A stretch of DNA of 5,328 bases from Pseudomonadota bacterium (GTDB lineage: Bacteria; Pseudomonadota; Gammaproteobacteria; Burkholderiales; Burkholderiaceae_B), in NCBI GenBank assembly GCA_023432075.1, contig JAEYVD010000410.1, positions 1 to 5,328 of the forward strand. The letters run 5' to 3'. Each line of letters opens with the position of its first letter. Position 1 is the first letter of the stretch. The translations under genes and the position numbers were made by a program. Below the pieces are notes generated by a model. The model worked only from the letters and a program-made list of their open reading frames with translations, searched no databases and was not told the origin of the DNA. Shown here piece by piece: positions 1 through 5,328 of the stretch.

Positions 1-188
1 TTTTCAACGTACCCGAATGGACAGGGGAAAGCGGAACGCGTCCGCGACGGGCGAGCCGGCCCGACGCCCTGCCCGCCGGCGCGGCGCCGGGCGGGCAATT
101 CATCGGGCGGCTACCTGGTGGTGCGCGTGGTGTGGGCCCTGGTTTCTGCCTACATCATCGCGCTCCCCCCAGCCACGGCCTCAAAAAA
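1..188. other. Intergenic region downstream of glnA, no supported gene
   Basis: This stretch follows the glnA stop codon and runs to the window edge. On the minus strand an ATG (bases 103-101) opens a frame that stays open to the edge. It has no Shine-Dalgarno sequence and translates to a low-complexity Pro/Arg/Ala/Gly-rich peptide resembling nothing I recognise, so I do not call it a gene. In many proteobacteria glnA is followed by ntrB and ntrC; whether that holds here lies outside the window. The visible content is very GC-rich inverted repeats, listed separately, plus a T6 run (minus strand) straight after the glnA stop that has no good stem before it. Confidence 0.6.
31..97. repeat. Three tandem GC-rich stem-loops after glnA
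   Basis: Three inverted repeats sit one after another. The first has stem GCGGA/TCCGC (31-35 and 41-45) with a 5-nt loop. The second has stem CGGGC/GCCCG (48-52 and 59-63) with a 6-nt loop. The third and strongest spans 70-97, with an outer 8-bp stem TGCCCGCC/GGCGGGCA, one bulged base, an inner 4-bp GC stem and a 3-nt loop. None is followed by a T-tract on either strand, so they are not textbook intrinsic terminators. They could stabilise the 3' end of the glnA message or separate it from a downstream gene. Chance pairing is common at this GC content. Confidence 0.4.
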
Positions 189-1601
189 TCAGAGGCTGTA
201 GTACATGTCGAATTCGACCGGGTGCGTCGTCATGCGCAGACGCGTCACATCGGCCATCTTCAGGTCGATGTAGGCGTTGAGCATGTCGTTGCTGAACACG
301 CCGCCACGGGTCAGGAACTCGCGGTCCTTGTCCAGGGCTTCCAGCGCTTCTTCCAGCGAGGCGCAGACGGTCGGGATCTTCGCGTCTTCTTCCGGCGGCA
401 GGTCGTACAGGTTCTTGTCGGCCGGATCGCCCGGGTGGATCTTGTTCTGGACGCCGTCCAGGCCGGCCATCATCAGGGCCGAGAAAGCCAGGTACGGGTT
501 GGCCAGGGGATCCGGGAAGCGCGTTTCGATGCGGCGGCCCTTCGGGTTGCCAACGTACGGAATGCGGATCGAAGCCGAGCGGTTGCGGGCCGAGTAAGCC
601 AGCTTCACGGGCGCTTCGAAGTGCGGGACCAGGCGCTTGTACGAGTTCGTGCCGGGGTTGGTGATGGCGTTCAGGGCACGCGCGTGCTTGATGATGCCGC
701 CGATGTAGTACAGGGCGAATTCAGACAGGCCGGCGTAGCCGTTGCCCGCGAACAGGTTCTGGCCGTCCTTCCAGATGGACTGGTGGACGTGCATGCCGGA
801 GCCGTTGTCGCCAACGATGGGCTTGGGCATGAACGTGGCGGTCTTGCCGTAGGCGTGGGCCACGTTGTGCACGATGTACTTGACGATCTGCGTCCAGTCG
901 GCGCGCTGGACGAGCGTGCTGAACTTGGTGCCGATTTCGAGCTGGCCGGGGGCCGCCACTTCGTGGTGGTGCACTTCGACCGGCACGCCCATCTGTTCCA
1001 TCAGCAGGCACATTTCCGAACGCATGTCCTGGAACGAATCGACCGGCGGAACGGGGAAGTAGCCGCCCTTCACGCCCGGACGGTGGCCGGTGTTGCCGCC
1101 TTCGAATTCCAGGCCGGTGGACCACGGCGCTTCTTCGGACTTGATCTTGACGAACGTGCCCGACATGTCGGTGTTCCAGGTCACGCCGTCGAACACGAAG
1201 AATTCGGGTTCCGGGCCGAAGTAGGCGGTGTCGCCCAGACCGGAGGACTTCAGGTAGGCTTCGGCGCGCTTGGCCAGCGAGCGCGGGTCACGGTCATAGC
1301 CCTTCAGGTCCGACGGTTCGACCACGTCGCACGACAGAATCAGGGTCGGCTCTTCGCGGAACGGATCCAGGTTGGCGGTGGAGCAGTCGGGGATGAGGAG
1401 CATGTCGGAGGCTTCGATGCCCTTCCAGCCCGGAATCGACGAACCGTCGAAAGCCTGCCCGCTTTCCAGCTTGTCTTCATCGATAGCAGTGGTGGGCACG
1501 GAAACGTGGTGCTCACGGCCAACCGTATCGGTAAAGCGGAAATCCACGAATTTCACTTCGTTATCGGCGATCTGTTTCAGGACGTCTTTCGGGCTTGCCA
1601 T
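189..1601 (-). CDS. glnA: Glutamine synthetase type I (adenylylated class)
   Basis: Cytosolic, dodecameric in this family; makes glutamine from glutamate, ammonia and ATP, the central ammonium-assimilation step. The product is 470 residues, the normal GSI length. Visible motifs in order: FDGSSIPGW (51-59, the flexible Asp/Ser loop), GPEPEFF (129-135, metal-binding Glu131/Glu133), HHHEVA with Glu214 and Glu222, SGMHVHQS with His271 (269-275), Glu329 in the active-site flap, NRSASIRIP (340-348), and Glu359/Arg361. [10 protein letters not shown] carries Tyr399, equivalent to the Tyr397 adenylylated by GlnE in enterics, so this is the feedback-modified class. The frame stays open upstream, but the start at 1601 is fixed by a GGAG site 5 nt before the ATG and by the usual N-terminus. 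All catalytic residues are present and nothing is broken. It follows hemW but has its own sigma-54 promoter. Confidence 0.98.
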   Translation of the reverse strand: MASPKDVLKQIADNEVKFVDFRFTDTVGREHHVSVPTTAIDEDKLESGQAFDGSSIPGWKGIEASDMLLIPDCSTANLDPFREEPTLILSCDVVEPSDLKGYDRDPRSLAKRAEAYLKSSGLGDTAYFGPEPEFFVFDGVTWNTDMSGTFVKIKSEEAPWSTGLEFEGGNTGHRPGVKGGYFPVPPVDSFQDMRSEMCLLMEQMGVPVEVHHHEVAAPGQLEIGTKFSTLVQRADWTQIVKYIVHNVAHAYGKTATFMPKPIVGDNGSGMHVHQSIWKDGQNLFAGNGYAGLSEFALYYIGGIIKHARALNAITNPGTNSYKRLVPHFEAPVKLAYSARNRSASIRIPYVGNPKGRRIETRFPDPLANPYLAFSALMMAGLDGVQNKIHPGDPADKNLYDLPPEEDAKIPTVCASLEEALEALDKDREFLTRGGVFSNDMLNAYIDLKMADVTRLRMTTHPVEFDMYYSL

Positions 1602-1606
1602 GTCAT

Positions 1607-1610
1607 CTCC
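1607..1610 (-). promoter_or_regulatory. glnA ribosome binding site
   Basis: GGAG on the minus strand lies 5 nt before the ATG at 1601. It decides the start, because the reading frame continues upstream across the promoter region and has other possible starts there that lack such a site. Confidence 0.85.
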
Positions 1611-1617
1611 ATTAGAT

Positions 1618-1645
1618 AAAAGGGTCGAGGGCTTTGCCCGTCGAC
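1618..1645 (-). terminator. Stem-loop with T-tract in the glnA leader
   Basis: Read on the minus strand, GTCGA and TCGAC (1645-1641 and 1628-1624) enclose GGGC-AAA-GCCC, giving 9 bp with one bulged base and a 3-nt loop. CC and then TTTT (1621-1618) follow directly. The structure lies inside the roughly 50-nt leader expected from the sigma-54 promoter and ends 8 nt before the GGAG ribosome site. It has the shape of a weak intrinsic terminator or attenuator. It could instead protect the 5' end of the message. The base pairing is seen directly; the role is inferred. Four Ts is short for efficient termination. Confidence 0.45.
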
Positions 1646-1662
1646 TGGCATAAAAGAGGGAA

Positions 1663-1677
1663 GCAATAAGCGTGCCA
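1663..1677 (-). promoter_or_regulatory. Sigma-54 (RpoN) promoter of glnA
   Basis: The minus strand reads TGGCACGCTTATTGC, an exact match to the -24/-12 consensus TGGCAC-N5-TTGC with correct spacing. Counting the final C as -12 puts transcription start near 1651, giving a leader of about 50 nt before glnA. With two NtrC-type dyads upstream, this is the expected nitrogen-limitation promoter, like glnAp2 of enteric bacteria. I saw no convincing sigma-70 promoter for glnA nearby. Confidence 0.92.
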
Positions 1678-1684
1678 GGTTTAA

Positions 1685-1701
1685 CCCCGGTATTCCCGGG
1701 G
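1685..1701. repeat. GC inverted repeat between glnA promoter and activator sites
   Basis: CCCCGG and CCGGGG flank a 5-nt spacer. On the minus strand it would form a hairpin in any transcript reading through from hemW, followed only by TTAAA, so at best it is a weak terminator of hemW. It could also be a protein site between the enhancer and the sigma-54 promoter. The function is not determined. Confidence 0.35.
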
Positions 1702-1729
1702 GGAGGCAGGTCGGTCTTGGGGAAATGTA

Positions 1730-1744
1730 GCACCACTATGGTGC
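1730..1744. promoter_or_regulatory. NtrC binding site, promoter-proximal
   Basis: GCACCACTATGGTGC is a perfect dyad matching the NtrC consensus GCACCA-N3-TGGTGC at all 12 specified bases. Its centre (1737) is about 86 bp upstream of the predicted glnA start, a normal position for a sigma-54 enhancer. NtrC phosphorylated under nitrogen limitation would bind here and contact the polymerase by looping. Confidence 0.88.
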
Positions 1745-1762
1745 AAAGGGTGGGGCATGATC

Positions 1763-1777
1763 GCCCCAATTTGGTGC
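1763..1777. promoter_or_regulatory. NtrC binding site, promoter-distal
   Basis: GCCCCAATTTGGTGC matches GCACCA-N3-TGGTGC at 11 of 12 specified bases. Its centre (1770) is 33 bp, about three helical turns, from the proximal site and about 119 bp upstream of the predicted start. This places both sites on one face of the helix, as in the paired NtrC sites of enteric glnA. It ends 7 bp short of the hemW stop codon. Confidence 0.8.
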
Positions 1778-1784
1778 TTGCACC

Positions 1785-3005
1785 TTACAGGAACATTTCC
1801 TGCAGGTCATTGAGGAATCGCCAGCCCAGCGGGGTTGCACGCAGGCGGGTGGGATCGGCGTCCAGCAAGCCCCGTTTCGAGGCTGCCTCCAATTGGTGCG
1901 CAATGACGGCAAGCGACAAACCGGTGCGTTCGTTGAACGCCGTGGCCGCGACGCCGTCTTTCAGGCGCAACGCGTTGAGCATGAACTCGAACGGCAGCTC
2001 GTCCGGACCAACCTGGCGGCTTTCGGCCAGGTGACTGCCATCGCGGGCCATGGCGGCCTGCATCCAGGAATCGGGACTGCGCAGACGCGCCTCGCGTACG
2101 ATGCGGTCATGGAACGACAGCTTGCCGTGCGCGCCCGGGCCGATGCCCAGGTAGTCGCCGAACTCCCAGTAGTTCATGTTGTGGCGGCTCCGCGCGCCGG
2201 ACTTGGCGTAGGCCGAAACCTCGTAGCGCGCCAGTCCCGCCGCGGCCAGTTCGGCCTCCACCGCCTCCTGCATGGCGGCGCTGGTGTCGTCGTCGGGCAG
2301 ATCCTCGGGCGGAAACTTCGCGAAGACCGTATTCGGTTCCATCGTCAGGTGGTAGAGCGACAGATGCTCGGTGCCGAACGAGATCGCCTCGCGCAGATCG
2401 GCCGTACAGGCTTCGAGCGTCTGGCCGGGCAAGGCAAACATCACGTCCAGGTTGACGCGCGGCGCTGCCCGTTGGGCCATGTCGATCGCCGCGCGAGCCT
2501 GCACGGAATCGTGAATGCGGCCCAGCTTTTTCAATTGGGCGTCGTCAAAGCTCTGAATGCCCAGCGAAAAGCGCGTGACCCCGCTGGCCGCGTAGTCCCG
2601 GAAACGGCCGGCCTCGGCCGTGCCCGGATTGGCCTCCATCGTGATCTCGGCATCGGGCCACAGATTCAGGTACGCCCGCAACATCGCCAGCAGCTCGTCC
2701 AGGCCGGCGGCCGACAGTAGACTGGGCGTGCCGCCGCCGATGAACACGGAAATCACCTGACGGCCCCAAATGGACGGCAGCGACTGTTCCAGGTCGCTGC
2801 GCAGCGCATCCAGATAGGCGCGTTCGGGGATTTCACCCGGCGCGGCATGCGAGTTGAAGTCGCAGTAGGGACACTTACGCACGCACCAAGGCACGTGCAC
2901 GTAGACGGACAGCGGCGGCAGGCTGGTCAGCGTGGCGCCGGCGGGCACGACGAGGCGCGACTTAGGCGCGCCCATGTCGTTGCGGATGGGAATAGTGATG
3001 GACAT
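1785..3005 (-). CDS. hemW: HemW, radical-SAM heme chaperone (HemN-like)
   Basis: Radical SAM protein of the HemN superfamily, 406 residues. HemW proteins bind heme and deliver it to acceptor proteins; they are often annotated as oxygen-independent coproporphyrinogen oxidase but lack that activity where tested. Visible: YVHVPWC leading into the cluster motif CVRKCPYC (Cys41, 45, 48), the SAM-binding GGGTPS (90-95), a TIM-barrel core, then the HNMNYW motif (275-280), matching the HNxxYW element tied to heme binding, followed by FGDYLGIGPGAHG (282-294). The C-terminal HemN_C region (about 335-400) is complete. The start at 3005 has an AGGA site 9 nt upstream and clears rdgB by 34 nt; a start at 2975 is possible but lacks a good site, and one at 3086 would overlap rdgB. 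The start used gives a non-conserved leader of about 30 residues. Adjacent rdgB and hemW are also found in E. coli. Confidence 0.94.
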   Translation of the reverse strand: MSITIPIRNDMGAPKSRLVVPAGATLTSLPPLSVYVHVPWCVRKCPYCDFNSHAAPGEIPERAYLDALRSDLEQSLPSIWGRQVISVFIGGGTPSLLSAAGLDELLAMLRAYLNLWPDAEITMEANPGTAEAGRFRDYAASGVTRFSLGIQSFDDAQLKKLGRIHDSVQARAAIDMAQRAAPRVNLDVMFALPGQTLEACTADLREAISFGTEHLSLYHLTMEPNTVFAKFPPEDLPDDDTSAAMQEAVEAELAAAGLARYEVSAYAKSGARSRHNMNYWEFGDYLGIGPGAHGKLSFHDRIVREARLRSPDSWMQAAMARDGSHLAESRQVGPDELPFEFMLNALRLKDGVAATAFNERTGLSLAVIAHQLEAASKRGLLDADPTRLRATPLGWRFLNDLQEMFL

Positions 3006-3018
3006 GCGGAAAATTCCT

Positions 3019-3035
3019 GGCGCCTTGCCGGCGCC
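3019..3035 (-). repeat. Stem-loop in the rdgB-hemW gap abutting the hemW RBS
   Basis: GGCGCC, five bases, then GGCGCC: each arm is itself palindromic, so the pair forms a 6-bp all-GC stem with a 5-nt loop. On the minus strand the AGGA ribosome site of hemW begins at the very next base. It may slow translation of hemW or mark a processing point in the shared message. A following ATTTT is too short for a convincing terminator. Confidence 0.4.
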
Positions 3036-3039
3036 GTGG

Positions 3040-3663
3040 TCAAGCGTTGCCCAGTTTGCTGAGCAGTTCGCGCAGCGCCCGGGCACGATGGCTGACCCGG
3101 TTCTTTTCGTCGGGATCCAGCGATGCGGCGGTCAGCGCCATGTCGGGCAGGTAAAAGTGCGGGTCGTAACCGAAACCGTTGGCGCCTTCGGGCACGTCGA
3201 TGATCTCGCCATGCCACAGGCCTTCGCCGATGAGCGGACGGGGATCGTTTTCGGAACGCACCAGCGCCAGGACCGCCACGTACCAGGCGCTGCGGTCGTC
3301 CATGGATGCCAGGTTGCGCACCAGCAACGCATTGTTGGCCGCATCGGACTTTTCGCCGCCGTGCATCTTGGCGTAGCGGGCCGAATAGACGCCGGGTGCG
3401 CCATCCAGCGAAGCGACACACAGGCCCGAGTCGTCCGCCAGCGCGGGCAGGCCCGTTAGACGGCTGGCGTGGCGCGCCTTGGCCAGCGCGTTCTCCACGA
3501 AAGTGACGTGCGGCTCTTCGGCTTCCGGCACGCCCAATTCGCCCTGCGGCACCAGTTCAATGCCCAGCGGCGCAAACAACGCGGAGAATTCGCGCAGCTT
3601 GCCGGCATTATTGGACGCCAGGACAACACGGCGCAGGGAGTCGGGGATCTTGGGGGATGTCAT
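3040..3663 (-). CDS. rdgB: dITP/XTP pyrophosphatase (RdgB/HAM1 family)
   Basis: Cytosolic homodimeric NTPase in this family; hydrolyses dITP, ITP and XTP to the monophosphate plus pyrophosphate, keeping deaminated purines out of DNA and RNA. The product is 207 residues (E. coli RdgB is 197). Visible motifs: SNNAGKLREF (17-26, substrate/phosphate-binding N-terminal signature), TFVENA (54-59), LADDSGL (75-81, including the acidic general base), GVYSARYA (91-98), GFGYDPHF (163-170) and DEKNRVSHRARAL (185-197) with the SHR nucleotide-specificity motif. All are intact. The start at 3663 is chosen because the conserved fold begins about ten residues later; the frame continues upstream without family-like sequence. 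There is no Shine-Dalgarno before this ATG, and a -10-like hexamer sits just ahead of it. Probably the first gene of an rdgB-hemW unit. Confidence 0.96.
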   Translation of the reverse strand: MTSPKIPDSLRRVVLASNNAGKLREFSALFAPLGIELVPQGELGVPEAEEPHVTFVENALAKARHASRLTGLPALADDSGLCVASLDGAPGVYSARYAKMHGGEKSDAANNALLVRNLASMDDRSAWYVAVLALVRSENDPRPLIGEGLWHGEIIDVPEGANGFGYDPHFYLPDMALTAASLDPDEKNRVSHRARALRELLSKLGNA

Positions 3664-3670
3664 AGGGCGG

Positions 3671-3676
3671 ATTGTA
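3671..3676 (-). promoter_or_regulatory. Candidate -10 element of rdgB
   Basis: TACAAT on the minus strand matches the sigma-70 -10 consensus at 5 of 6 bases. Seven nucleotides separate it from the rdgB ATG, so transcription would begin at or within about two bases of the start codon. The -35 position at 17-bp spacing reads CGCCCG, a poor match, and there is no TGn extension. The call rests on the -10 and on the missing ribosome site. Confidence 0.35.
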
Positions 3677-3747
3677 TAGGGGTGGGCCTGCGGCGGGCGT
3701 GCATTCCACGATGATGGCGCGGGTACCACGCCCGCATGAATTGCTTG

Positions 3748-3776
3748 TTGACACTTTTGTAACAGCGCCCGAAGAT
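3748..3776 (+). promoter_or_regulatory. Candidate sigma-70 promoter for the c-di-GMP gene
   Basis: A perfect -35 hexamer TTGACA (3748-3753) is followed after 17 bp by GAAGAT, which keeps only the second A, fifth A and last T of the -10 consensus. If used, it would give a leader of roughly 80 nt. An alternative is TTGTCA (3817-3822) with ACTGAT 17 bp on, giving a short leader. Both are weak without an activator. Confidence 0.3.
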
Positions 3777-3865
3777 TGCACGTCACGATTCGGCGCAACA
3801 ACGCAGACATATTTTGTTGTCAATATGACCCATCTTGTCACTGATCGTTTCTCAATGCCCCGGCG

Positions 3866-5328
3866 ATGAACTCCATTCACGCTTTGCCACGGCCGGCTGC
3901 GGCCCGTGCTCCCCATCAACTTCCCGGCGGAGCGCCCGCCCACGCCAGCCTGGCTGGCATCCTGCGCGAAAGATTGTTGCGTCCGCGCTTTCAACCGGTG
4001 GTCGACCTTTCCCACAGCCGCATCTATGGCCACGAAAGCCTGATACGCGGCCCCGCCGACACGCCCCTGCACTATCCCGACGCCCTGTTCGCCGAGGCGC
4101 GCCGTCAAGGCCTGCACCCGCAGCTTGAACTGGCCAGCTTTCGCGCGGGCGCACGCGGGTTCGAACAAAACGACGCGGCCGGCAAGCTGTTCCTGAACCT
4201 GTCGGGTTCTGCCCTGCTCCATTACTGGACCCTCTGGGGCCACGACATGCCCGGCCGGCTGCTCAAGGATTGCGCGCTCGAACCCGCCAGCATCGTCGTC
4301 GAGCTCACCGAACAGGATCCGCTGTCCGACCGCATGGCCGACCTGCACAACGCGTTCGCGTGCCTGCGCGAAGCCGGCATGCGCATTGCGCTGGACGATT
4401 ACGGCGTCGGCAATTCCAACCTGCAACTCTGGGCGGAAACGCAGCCGGAGCTGGTCAAGATCGACCGCTACTTTTTTGACGGCATCGGCCACGACGAGCG
4501 CAAGCAGAACATGGTGCGCGCCATCCTGAAGGTGGCGCAGCATCTGGGCACGTCGGTCATCGCCGAAGGGATCGAGACCGCCGAAGACCTGGCCGTCGTG
4601 CGCGAGCTGGACATCCGCTATGCGCAGGGCTGGTTCCTGGGCATGCCCGATGAAATCCTGCTGACCGAACTGACCCCGCCGCTGCGCGATTCGCTGCGTT
4701 CCCGCACCACGGCGCCGGTATCGCAGCGCGCCGCCGGCGGCACTGCCGTCAGCCTGCGCGTCGAAGCGCCGGCCGCGCTGCTGACCAAGCACACCAACGA
4801 TGACGTGCATCGGTTGTTCATCGAGCACAAGAACCTGCACGCCGTGGCAGTGATCGACGCCGACAACCGGCCGGTCGGCATCATCAACCGGCGGGATTTC
4901 TCGGAACACTATGCCCAGCGCTACACGCGCGAGCTCTTTGGCCGCGACGCCTGCTCGACCTTCATGAACGCCGAACCGGTGCTGGTGGACGTGAACGTGT
5001 CCATCGACCAGTTGAGCCACGTGCTGATTTCCGAAGACCAGCGCTACCTGATGGACGGCCTCATCATCACGCGCGAGGGCCGCTACGACGGCCTGGCCAC
5101 CGGCGAAACGCTGGTGCGTTCGGTGACCGAGATGCGGATCGAGGCGGCGCGCTACGCCAATCCGCTGACGTCCCTGCCCGGCAACATCCCCATCAGCCGT
5201 CACATCGCCACGCTGCTCGAAGACGCCGCCGACTTCACCATCTGCTACGGCGACCTGAATAATTTCAAGCCCTTCAACGACGTGTACGGCTATTGGCGCG
5301 GCGACGACATGATCATGCTGACCGCCGA
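3866..5328 (+). CDS. EAL-CBS-GGDEF cyclic-di-GMP protein, 3' end missing
   Basis: The first 487 codons are present; the gene leaves the window. No signal peptide or membrane segment is seen, so it is probably cytosolic. Residues 1-30 are a Pro/Ala-rich tail. An EAL phosphodiesterase domain spans about 33-265, with all usual metal and catalytic positions: Glu57 (as ESL), Asn111, Glu146, Asp177/Asp178, Lys198, Glu234/Glu237 and Gln254. A CBS pair follows (about 297-420), a nucleotide-sensing module in other proteins. A GGDEF cyclase domain starts at about 430 (NPLTSLPGN) and shows Asp463, Lys468, Asn471 and Asp480, but the GGDEF active-site motif lies past the edge. It would hydrolyse and/or make cyclic-di-GMP; which dominates cannot be told. 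The start is the only ATG after an in-frame TGA at 3842-3844; it has no Shine-Dalgarno sequence. Confidence 0.93.
   Translation, partial: MNSIHALPRPAAARAPHQLPGGAPAHASLAGILRERLLRPRFQPVVDLSHSRIYGHESLIRGPADTPLHYPDALFAEARRQGLHPQLELASFRAGARGFEQNDAAGKLFLNLSGSALLHYWTLWGHDMPGRLLKDCALEPASIVVELTEQDPLSDRMADLHNAFACLREAGMRIALDDYGVGNSNLQLWAETQPELVKIDRYFFDGIGHDERKQNMVRAILKVAQHLGTSVIAEGIETAEDLAVVRELDIRYAQGWFLGMPDEILLTELTPPLRDSLRSRTTAPVSQRAAGGTAVSLRVEAPAALLTKHTNDDVHRLFIEHKNLHAVAVIDADNRPVGIINRRDFSEHYAQRYTRELFGRDACSTFMNAEPVLVDVNVSIDQLSHVLISEDQRYLMDGLIITREGRYDGLATGETLVRSVTEMRIEAARYANPLTSLPGNIPISRHIATLLEDAADFTICYGDLNNFKPFNDVYGYWRGDDMIMLTA

Larger units (their letters stand above)
3664..3865. other. Divergent intergenic region rdgB / c-di-GMP gene
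   Basis: This 202-bp region separates two divergently transcribed genes and must hold both promoters if neither is read from farther away. Its right two thirds are visibly richer in A and T than the coding sequence around it. Near-identical 9-mers TTGTTGACA (3745-3753) and TTGTTGTCA (3814-3822) and a further TTGTCA (3835-3840) occur here, as does a short dyad GTCA-ATA-TGAC (3819-3829). These could be operator or promoter elements. No transcription-factor consensus I know is matched. Confidence 0.5.

Noticed and set aside
1..103. Minus-strand ATG at 103 with a frame open to the edge, considered as the start of ntrB
   Set aside because: It has no ribosome site, gives a Pro/Arg/Ala low-complexity peptide and lies across strong inverted repeats; no NtrB feature is visible in 34 codons.
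178..196. GCCTC/GAGGC inverted repeat with a T6 run at the glnA stop, considered as a terminator
   Set aside because: The T-run falls inside the loop rather than after the stem, and the stem is only 5 bp, so it does not fit an intrinsic terminator.
132..1619. Plus-strand open frame of 495 codons covering all of glnA in antisense
   Set aside because: It mirrors glnA codons in a GC-rich genome; the translation is Val/Gly/Arg/His-rich, matches no family I know, and starts without a ribosome site. The glnA reading has every catalytic motif.
1893..2720. Plus-strand 275-codon frame antisense to hemW
   Set aside because: It has the same shadow pattern; the HemW reading has the CxxxCxxC, GGGTPS and HNMNYW motifs.
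3818..3823. Minus-strand TTGACA considered as a -35 for rdgB
   Set aside because: No acceptable -10 follows at 16-18 bp (17-bp spacing gives TGTTGC), and it is far from the gene.
3608..5203. Minus-strand open frame of 531 codons antisense to the cyclic-di-GMP gene, overlapping the rdgB start
   Set aside because: It is an antisense shadow: the plus strand carries complete EAL ligands with correct spacing, while the minus-strand product is low-complexity and overlaps the real rdgB start in another frame.

Overview
The window looks like chromosomal DNA of a high-GC betaproteobacterium. The GlnA, RdgB and HemW sequences suggest the Alcaligenaceae (Bordetella/Achromobacter-like), but this is judged from protein character alone. 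I see no sign of a mobile element, CRISPR array, tRNA or rRNA.

Layout: three genes run head to tail on the minus strand. In transcription order they are rdgB (dITP/XTP pyrophosphatase), hemW (radical-SAM heme chaperone) and glnA (type I glutamine synthetase). A fourth gene is divergent from rdgB on the plus strand. It encodes a cyclic-di-GMP protein with the order EAL - CBS pair - GGDEF and runs off the right edge before its GGDEF active site. The left 188 bases, downstream of glnA, hold no gene I can support, only GC-rich stem-loops.

Regulation: the 183-bp hemW-glnA gap is the best-resolved part. It holds a perfect sigma-54 (-24/-12) promoter, two NtrC-type dyads 33 bp apart upstream of it, and a predicted leader of about 50 nt with a stem-loop followed by four Ts, ahead of a clear GGAG ribosome site. 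This is the classic nitrogen-regulated glnA arrangement, and GlnA also carries the conserved tyrosine that is adenylylated in this enzyme class. rdgB and hemW are 34 bp apart and probably co-transcribed, as they are neighbours in E. coli. rdgB may be read from a leaderless or nearly leaderless message.

Nothing here amounts to a clearly new biological system. The points most worth a second look are the glnA leader stem-loop, the complete UAS/sigma-54 control region, the possible leaderless rdgB start, and the EAL-CBS-GGDEF protein with its unusual motif variants and missing Shine-Dalgarno sequence.
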